In this document: piece after piece, positions 51,401 to 64,000 of the stretch | How the letters are laid out: every line of letters begins with the position of its first letter | How positions within the stretch are numbered: position 1 is the first letter of the stretch | DNA from: Litomosoides sigmodontis | Lineage: Eukaryota; Nematoda; Chromadorea; Rhabditida; Onchocercidae | Reading direction: 5' to 3' | Length of the DNA: 64,000 nt | NCBI GenBank assembly: GCA_963070105.1 | Contig: OY718804.1 | Coordinates: forward strand, 8,663,817-8,727,816 | Position numbers and translations under genes: made by a program | The notes under the pieces: model-generated | The model's input: the letters and a program-made list of their open reading frames with translations, nothing else | The model's database searches: none | Told to the model about the DNA's origin: nothing

Positions 51401-54400
51401 AAACTGCGTGGTAAGAGCCTCAGCGGCAACATCACCGAGAATTGCTGGTCTTCTGTACTCTTCACTGCGATCATCATCACGTCTTTTCCGCTTCCCCTTT
51501 CCGCTTCGATACTGCCATTCCGTCGAGCTCGATGATCCCGGTCGACCGCTAGGTGGTGTTGGAGAATCTTCAAGAACAACAACAAAAACATTTTATCTCA
51601 ACCGTTGCATTTCTCAACCCTTATACTTTCATCGACATATCAAGTTCAACAATACGATCCATCCAATTAACTTAAATTGATAAGGTAAAATAGGTAATTA
51701 TGTCATAACTCTTATAATAATATGCTTTAAAAAAATCTGCACCCGAACACATCTGCGCAGTTTCAGTCTCATTTTTCGGAGTTGTGCCGTAGCCAGAATG
51801 ATTATATTCACATATCTGATTAGTGCCAGGTCGATAGGAAGGTCGATAGTTACTCATCATACCAAACGCCGGATATGACGGAGGAGGCCGAATATCGGTG
51901 TTTGAAGACGTCATTTCATTAGGCGTAGAAGGCGTGCCACTTTGCAATTGTTTTGTGCGCGCTGCATTTACATGTAAGCCAACAGGTTGTATAGCAGGTG
52001 TCATTTGTGGAATTAGCTCCGGTGGTATGTTGTTCTTAACTTCAAAATCACGAACATTTGATGAGTGAAGTTTAATGTCGCGCTTGCAATTTTCTAAGTC
52101 TTTTTGCCTTATTGGTATAGCATTTGCGAGTGTTGTGAGTGAATGTCTGCAAAACATTAGGAATACAATTTCAATTGAAAAACAGCATAGGGCACTACAC
52201 TGATTTTAGTAAATCGATGACAAATGGTGCTCCATCATGAATTAATATGAATAGATTGCCGAATCCTTCTCAAGTCCCTTTAGTGTTATTAGAAACGTTA
52301 GTTCGTTAGGAAACTAATGTAGACTTGTTTTTCATCATTTTAAACAAATAGAAAATTAAGTGGGAGCATGAGATAATAACTATACCTATCAGTTTCACTT
52401 AGTTCAATTTCAATCCGTTGCCCATGAGCGTCGTACTGCTGATTGTTTTTGTTCAATTGTCTTCTTTTTGCAGTGAGATTTTTTTTCTGTTTGCGCATTC
52501 GAGCCAAGTCATTTTCAATTGCCTAAAATTACACTCCTCAATGAGTGCAGCTGTTAAAATAATACTACCTTTCAAACAGAAAATTTCACTACACTTTGGA
52601 CAGAATCGATCCAACAGAAAACTTCTCAGTAACTGATGTCGTTATATGCAATATGGAAAACATGTACGTGCTTATATGTCTTTCACACTGCGTATGGTTT
52701 CTTTTCTGTTAGTCATATCTTTTTAATGACAAAAAAGTATCGAGAAAACTTTGACACCAGCGTACATACCAATTGATATTTTGCTAATTCGTTGCTTCGT
52801 TTCTGCAGCAAACTGTAATTATCTAGAATTTCCTTGCTTAAATGCGCAATCAATGATTGTGGATTTCTAACAGGTACAGGTCTAGGATGAGATACATTAG
52901 CAAATGGACCACCTTCCTGAAAGATGAATATTGTTAACTCTTAAAATATAAGCGACATAGTGGTGAACAATTGATAAATATTGATAATGGTCGACAAACT
53001 GATCTCTCTTCATCGTAATCCATGTGGTAATGACTTTCTTAGTTTTACACACAAAAAAATAATACTTTGCAACGGAATGTAAAAGAACCTCTGTTCCAAA
53101 ATAAAAATTTTTGCGCTACTAGAGATAAAATATCAAATAATAAAAGTACCTGTTCCGAGTGATAATAACTTTGCTGTGTTACACCATAAGATTGAACCAT
53201 GGAGACGTCTACGGAACCTACAGGAGTATTTTGACTTACCACGCATTCGCTACTACCATAAGGCATTGTTGGAACTTTGAAACGATCATTACATTCTGCC
53301 TAATAAAAACAAAATTTTTTAATCGCGTAAGTCCTACAAATCATAACCAAGCATATAAAATGATAATTCGAAAACAAAATAAACCTACTTCAGAAGGACA
53401 GTACCCTGCCATATTCTCTTGTCCTGAAACCATTCCATATCGATTTGGGCCAACGATAGCTCGCACAACGCCTGTAGGAGTTGACGTCGACGTTGCAATA
53501 CGCTTTGTTCGTGGTTGCTGCAATGTATTTTTTTAACAGTTAGAAATCAAACTCCAGCTACAATTTATTTTTCAAAGCAAGAAACATTCTTACCTTTACT
53601 CTATTTGCTCGATTTTCTCTTGCTTTATTTACATACTGTTGTCTACTGCTTGCATCCAAAGATCTCCACATTCGATGAATGTGTTTCACACGTTCTGGCC
53701 ATTCCGGATATTGATCTTTCCACTGCGGGTAATTAATGTTGGCATAAAGAACAGCGGCTTTCGTAGCACGATCTCCCAGCGGTTCATCTTCTTCCCACTT
53801 TTCTGTTGCTTGATTCACGCGTTCAGTAGAAGTATCACCCAACTTAAAATAAGTAGAGCTTTGCAAGCTATATAATTAACACTAGAAGCCTGACAACTTC
53901 CAACATAGAATTTTGAAACACCTGACTACTGGATCTGGGTTGCGCGCAAATACCGGTTTGATTGTAACCATGGACATTTATATTCTGACGAATATTTCCT
54001 TGAGCTAGATTACTTGTTGAAGAGATCGTGAATCTTCGAGTCTGAATAAGAAAAATAACAAACAGGCAGCAAATCCTATTTGTCACCTTTCTTGGAGAAC
54101 GACTTAATAATTACGTCAAGAAAATACTTCTCTTATAAAAACAGATAATACCTGCTGTCCCGAGCATAAAGCTTGAGATCGCATAGGACAACCATGAGGG
54201 CTAATAGCTATTTGACCATCGTCACTGCAAGGTCCCACTTTATCTAAAAATATATTATAAAAGTATTTTATAATATATTACAGAGTAATATGAAAGGTTT
54301 TTGCAGAGGCAATTGATTCTTAAGTTCCTGGCATTATTCCGAATCATCATCGTACTGTCAAGTAAAATATTGGAACAACAAGGACTCTTTATTGACAACC

Positions 54401-57400
54401 GAGTTATCAAAAACTGCATTTTATAATGAATAAGCCCAGTGCCTACTTCCAAATGGACTGTAAAGAATACAAATATGGGAAATCTGATAAGTAACAGGAT
54501 ATTAGAGTAGAAGGTTGTTTACTAAATATTACGGTAGTTGTCTTCCTCATTGCCTTCACCTTCAGCAAAGGATTTCACTCGGAATTTAAATAAGTACTAA
54601 AAAAAAGAATGGGAAATTGTATTTGATTAATACGAAACCAGAAACGGTTTCAAACAATACCACTTAGTGCATTTTCCAATGTTTCGTCATCATCATCATC
54701 CTCATCACCATCAAGTAACAGCTCATTTAAATCCAAATTATCAAAATCAATTTCTTCCATGTTACCAAGAATATCATTCTCCGTTATATTACCCAAGAGG
54801 CTTTCACTTTCACGCAGGACCTAAAGTTTGAAAATAATTTGTATTTGAAGGCTAGCATTCAAAAGACAAAAATTTGATCCTTGGGTTTAATGATATTCTA
54901 TCACTAAAATTTGCCAACAGAGTTGACCGTGCTTAACCGAAAAATAGATACCCACAATACACCTTGAAATTAACCTCAGAATCCATTTCGTTCAATTCAC
55001 AGGCTTCTTTTTGCTTATCGATAGTCAAATTAGCCTTTTGATGCTCTACCAAAGTTGGTTCATCCACTACAACGTCTAACAAACACCTTCCTTCAACTGG
55101 TCTCATACCAAAGAAACTTTCCTAAAAAAAATTTTGCACTCATTGACACTTTTTCTGGTAAAAAGTATGAGTTTCATTCGAACTGTACATTTCAGTAAAA
55201 TATAAAATATGAAATAAAGATAAAACGATTAAAGACAAGAAGCTAACAGGAACGTAACAGAAATTTACCAAGATTGAAAAAATTTCATTATTGGATTCAC
55301 CTGAATAACTGGCGGATAATTGTCTTCCAACTGTGATCTTCTCGGTTTTCGGAAGCGTTTTATTTTTGGTTTTACTGAATCGTCTTCTACACCATTTTCG
55401 TCATCGGCATTTGATAAGCGATGTCGAGCTACCTGCTCAAACGACATTATCATAAGTTGAAAGAAAACTGAAAAATAAAAAAATCGGTAATTAAAAACGG
55501 AAATACCTTTACAAAAAATCCGCCGACACCCAATTTCATCACTCGTCGACCAGGACCACCGCTCCGCATTCCTCGACCTCGACTACTCATTCCTACATTC
55601 ATTCCGAAGCTAGAACTTTCCACATCATCTTCTTCCATTGGTTCTAAAGGTTCATTTAAATGTTCCATCATTAATAAAAATTCCGCAAAAACCGCAAATG
55701 AAATGTTCCATTACTATACTACGTTCCTATTATGATGTCCAAAATCCCTCATCTTTATTGAAATTCAGTACTGTTATCACAGATTATTTCAGATCTTCAT
55801 TCGACAATGTTTTTTTAACCATTAAGATTTTATAAATACCGACAAATAAACCGACGTAAAAAATTTTAACAGTACAGAAAACTGGATAAAAACCTTAACC
55901 TTCAAATGAATGAGATCTTGGTGCGAAGAAGTACGATGGAAAATCGTAGACAGCATCAGCGGAGCTGGGATAACGAAAGAGTGCTCCACCAAAACGTAAA
56001 TGCAGTACTTCGAAAGCACATTTGTTCATCGCTACATTATCGCATACCAGAACATTAAAAGTATCACTACCTACGTTACTTTGTGGGCGACAAAGAGAGC
56101 AACGGAAACCGTTTTCTGATGCAGTTTCGAACATCTCATCACCATATAATTCTTCACACTTGCCATGTATCCACCTAAATATGTATTATTAACTTTAATA
56201 TAAGCAATCTCGTCATAATTTTGATCAACACAGCTTGCTTACAATATAATTATTTTATTTGTTCGGATGATCAAAGGTGCTGTTACTGTTCCAAAAGAAA
56301 AGAAGGAATAACTTTCTATCCACAACAGATTCAATACGAACATTAATTTTGCATAATAAAATGAGTATTATTGATATACCTTGCACAATGTTGACATTTA
56401 ATGATGTTATCACCAATTTCATAAAATCGCAAACATTTTGGACATCGCCGAAGTGTGAAACACGTCTCACAAAAATGCTCATTATCCGAAATGTTGGATA
56501 TTTGATTCCCACAGCGCCGACAAGCTGAACACCTAAAAATAGCCACTGTTTATAGGAGACTGCGTTTATCAAACAACAAATATCAACAAGCAAACCTATT
56601 ATAAAACATCTTCAAAAACTTGAGAAAGTTGGAAATACCATTTACACTTCCACGGTCCATGAGGAATTCGTTCAAGAGGTGGTTCCAAACAATAAATATG
56701 GTATGAAATATCACATTCATCACACAGAATCAAGTTCGATTCATCATGCCCATCGCCGCACCCTTCGCAAACCGTGCAATCCAAACAACGCCATCCTCTT
56801 CTTACTATTGTAGAATTGAGCTAAAAAATAAATAACATATCATGAAAATTTTCTTCAAAGAAAAGAGTAATCAAGTCCGGTTCTTCCAAATATATTCTGA
56901 ACGGACACACATTTTCCATCCCCCGGTGGTAAGAATAACATCACAAATAATTACACTACATATCACACTCAATGATCCGTTGTATTTCGTTGTTAAATAT
57001 AGGACAAATTGAAATGATCAAAAACTTAGCAGTACAAAATTTAATAGCAGAACAAACACACCTTATCATGCAGTCCCACACAATATGTATGATAACTTTG
57101 TGAGCAAGTTGCACATGTAACCATCGTCCCTTCAGCATCTTTTCCAATGCTACCACAAATTAGACATAAAGGCATTTGCAAGAAATAAGGGTTTTCAGCA
57201 CATGTGACAACCACTGTCCTGATATAATCATTCTCTTCCACACGATGTCGGGTATCGTCTATTTCCGAGCTTTCTTGATCTATATCTCGATTTGCTGCTG
57301 CCGCATTAACCATCGCCAACATTGCTGAGGTCTTACCACCTCTGTACAAAAGATATATAGACCGCTTCCATTATAAAAATAACTGGTATAAACCGGTCAG

Positions 57401-58865
57401 ATTACATAAGGAAAAGTTCCATTTTCGAAAATGCTCAGTGTTCGATATAGCGTTGTTACATTCAAATTTAAAGATACATACTGGAGAACTACAGTTATAT
57501 TCGAATCAATTCTGCTTGCTACCTCCTCTATAGCTTTAATCAAAATATAACCTTGGTCGACGTCCTCTAGCATTTTTATTACCACCTCTTCCACCTCGTT
57601 TTCCTCGATGCGAATGAGCTACTTCTGGAAAATCATTCAACCCGCCAATCGAACGCGTTCGCGATGTTATCCCTCGACCACAAGGCTTTTTTACTCCACC
57701 ACCGCGTGACGTTCGATTGAAGGCACAAGAATTATCACTTCGTTCTCTTCTAAAAGTGTTTAAAAAGGCAGTAAAAAAAAACATATTCTTTTTATCTTCA
57801 TTTTAAAAAATATTTTTAACTTCATATTCTTTTTAAATGCCAACCTAAGTTGCTGCTATAAAACGGCTGAAAGAATTTAAAATCCGAACCTTGAACTAAG
57901 TCGTAGCTCATCACTTGCATCGCCAGCACTACTAAACTCAGGAAACGAACCGGGAGAAGCTCTACAGGAAGACATTGGTCCACTCAAGGCAGTAGATCCA
58001 GATGGAGACATTGATGCAACTTGTGCTATAATTTCAAGTTATATAGCACTTAATTCGGGTAAGGAAATCTTTTGACAACTCACTATTTCATTATATTTCT
58101 TTATCCAATTCAAGTTATATTCACCAAGAGCTGCACATTTAACTCATAATTAGTGTAGTAAAGCAGAATACTTCAGTTAACCTTGTAACATACTCAAAAA
58201 ACAAAAATTTATGAAGTAATACAACTAATAAGGATCGTTGTAGCACATTGAAGAGATAAGTGTTTCCGTGAACACTAGTACCTGTAGACTGATGGATGTT
58301 GAAAAAATCTCCAAAAGCATCCAACTGAGAGAGTGACATCAACGGGCTGTTTCTATTAGGTGAATCCATGCAGTATGAATTGTCAAGCGGGATGCTACGC
58401 GATGCCTCATCGTGTGTGGAAATAGAGGTTGGTGATGCCGCAACGGAACTATTTCCGGTTGATATCATCATTGCATCAGCAACCAACGGCGAATTACGGC
58501 ATGTCGGACAGACATATTCTGTTTCCACCGTGTTTGCATTTAATGAATCAGAGTCACAGTCCGAATGAGTAAACCTAAAAGATCATCCCTTTCCGGCTAC
58601 CACAATTATAGCTGGTGAAATGAGCAATGTTCTGGCCATAATTTGGTGATAAAAGCTATCTAATTATCCAAAGGCTGCAAAATGTTTTTCATACTAATAG
58701 TAAATGAATGAACTGATCACAATTTTTAATTCTTCCTCACAGATGCCTAAGTTACATAAGAAAAAAAGCAGATACTTACTTTCTACACGAGCTACATGAC
58801 CGCACATTGCTAGTTGATATAATTGGACGAGTGCAGAGTGCACAAGTGAGACTTGACGAATTCAT
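45428..58865 (-). CDS. set-16: Histone H3K4 methyltransferase KMT2C/D type (SET-16/MLL3-4)
   Basis: KMT2C/D enzymes mono-methylate H3K4 at enhancers within a COMPASS-like complex. I join 41 minus-strand exons, 58865-58780 to 45520-45428, every phase agreeing, for about 2304 residues (C. elegans SET-16 is of similar size). An in-frame TAA 21 bases before the ATG supports the start. Domains in order: a Cys-rich PHD-like finger (residues 8-60); an Arg/Gly-rich stretch (exon 4); three tandem PHD fingers (about 296-480) including CDISYHIYCLEPPLERIPHG (human 'CDISYHTYCLDPPLQTVPKG'); DNYPPVIQ-ESFFG; an acidic patch; an HMG-box segment (about 840-890, WPERVKHIHRMW); a basic coiled coil (exon 20); an extended PHD (about 1742-1864, WVHINCALWSEEVYETSAGA); FYRN (RIFWSVTN); FYRC (GVPLMDLPLAVNPSGCAR); and SET (from about 2140, VYLARSRIQGLGLYASRDIE, GGPARYINHSCDPNC, YDYQFD). 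Post-SET is CLCSAPNCQKWMN, with all zinc cysteines kept. The methyltransferase should be active. Unlike the split Lpt/Trr pair of flies, one gene carries both halves. Confidence 0.97.
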
Positions 58866-59471
58866 ATGAATAATGCATACCAGTTAGCACCCACCATTAA
58901 ATAAGTAATAACTCTAGAAACGCGTTTTTTATCCTCATTTCTATGGTTAAATGAAATATAAATACTCTCACAAACACAAATTAAAAAACTTTGTTTCCGC
59001 AAGTGCTATAAGCCCAAGTTTCCTCTGAACAATAATATTTTTCTCTAACTTAGCAATATGATTATTAGAAATAAAAGTCTACAATAAACTTGTAACACCT
59101 CTTTGGTATGTAAAATAATTGTAAGGAAAATGAAAAACTTCCAAAAATACAGATAATCAGTATCAGCCAATTTGTCTGAAAAACAGCTGATGAAACAGTC
59201 TACAATTTATCCAAATTTTATTTGAAAATGTCCACAAAATCAGTTCTCAAAAAGGATGCAGATTATTGGATTATTCAAGCAACTACTTTAACGCAATTCA
59301 TTATGAATCTCTGAATGTAAAAAATACAAATCAAGATAAGGAGCAAATGGAAAGAATTTAATCACAGATTTTAGGTAGCAGAAACACTTTTAAATTATAG
59401 TGGTAGAAACATATCTGAAAATATCACTGAGCGTGCAGTGCACCGATCAATTACCACCAGACAAAATGAGA
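58866..59471. other. RPT6-KMT2 intergenic stretch
   Basis: 606 bases between the RPT6 stop and the KMT2 start, both on the minus strand. AATAAA on the minus strand at 59222-59217 is about 250 bases past the RPT6 stop. No gene was recognised. The KMT2 promoter, or an operon intercistronic region, should lie between 59217 and 58866. Confidence 0.6.
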
Positions 59472-62173
<2,702 letters not shown>

Positions 62174-62795
62174 AATTTCGTAGCAATTACAGTTAGCTGA
62201 AGCGGACAAATTAGTTTGTGCAAGCGAAAGTCAGTAAAATACGCTGCGGGATGCCAGTGATAATTGATTCATCTTAACTTAGCAATAGGACGAGAAGGAC
62301 AACTGCCTGATTTAATCTCCCTCAACACCCGAGACTTCGCGAAACTCTACCCCTCCTTATCCAACGAATTTACCGGAAACTAAAAATTATACCGCTTGTT
62401 GAATAATAAAGCGAACAAAGTTCGGATACGATGATCTTGCATACGATAGTCACGGATAACGGGCAAAGTGACTTTATGTGAATGTATATTATACGTGTGT
62501 GTTTTTGTATGCACGCGTATATGTATGTATAGGTAGATATGTTTATGTGTGCACTTACGTATGCTTACTCACGTGTACACGCGCGTATGATATTTGTGCA
62601 TATGCGTATATGTATTTGGCGTTTGTTTGTCACTAGTGAGATGGTGAATTTGTGAGGTTCCAATTGTATCGCGAGTTTTGAATGAATTTTTGAATTTTTA
62701 GATATAGCAGTTAGGCGCCTCATAGCTTCTAGTTCGTATCGTATCGGACAAGTTCTACGGAACTTCCTATGGATTTCGGGTACTAAATATTGGTA
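62174..62795. promoter_or_regulatory. Shared divergent promoter region, RPT6 and TAO kinase
   Basis: These 622 bases separate the start codons of two divergently transcribed genes, so promoters for both must lie here or in upstream noncoding exons. About 62480-62630 is an alternating purine-pyrimidine stretch (GTATAT, ACGTGTGTG, CACGCGTATATG, GTACACGCGCGTATG), which could adopt left-handed DNA. No clear TATA box position was chosen. Confidence 0.55.
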
Positions 62796-63945
<1,150 letters not shown>

Positions 63946-64000
63946 GTAAGCTTTTTATTGCATAAACTTTTTTTGTCATCCTTTTAGGATTTACGATAAA

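Overview
This is a eukaryotic window, about two-thirds A+T. Its genes are split into many short exons by introns of roughly 100-500 bases, most ending in the pyrimidine-rich TTTTCAG-type acceptor seen in nematodes. The protein families and the gene density suggest a nematode, and I infer a filarial-type one. That assignment rests on style and family content, because no species-specific sequence was matched. I rebuilt the gene models by hand from open frames, splice sites and family alignment recalled from knowledge. Nine of the ten models join in consistent reading phase over all exons seen, and one (RPL38-like) has no introns.

Layout. At 3-12 kb, plus strand, lies a DLGAP/GKAP scaffold gene. 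At 13.4-14.8 kb (+) is Gemin8 and at 15.4-16.8 kb (+) is RNA polymerase I subunit RPA43. A tRNA-Val(AAC) sits at 17.5 kb (-), and a very divergent ribosomal protein L38-like gene at 18.6 kb (-). From 18.8 to 27.5 kb the sequence is gene-poor and full of simple repeats, including an uninterrupted-looking (AAT)n block of about 860 bases. At 27.5-35.2 kb (+) is an FMNL/FRL formin with 22 exons, and at 36.8-41.0 kb (+) a cytosolic-type protein tyrosine phosphatase with a long charged tail.

The minus strand then carries Gemin2 (41.8-44.2 kb), a KMT2C/D histone H3K4 methyltransferase (45.4-58.9 kb; 41 exons, about 2304 codons; the worm SET-16 type) and 26S proteasome ATPase RPT6/PSMC5 (59.5-62.2 kb). 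RPT6 stands head to head with the 5' end of a TAO-family kinase (62.8 kb to the window end, +).

Most genes are conserved eukaryotic housekeeping or signalling genes: snRNP assembly (Gemin2 and Gemin8, 27 kb apart), Pol I transcription, chromatin, proteasome, actin assembly and synaptic/junctional scaffolding. I did not find a new multi-gene system. The points most worth a second look are the fast-evolving L38-like gene, a short duplicated phosphatase exon inside a Gemin2 intron with mostly silent differences, a 208-base duplication flanking the first coding exon of the DLGAP gene, a perfect 24-base-arm palindrome, a 21-base in-frame tandem duplication in the formin, a GC-AG intron, and the same-strand run RPT6 > KMT2 > Gemin2.
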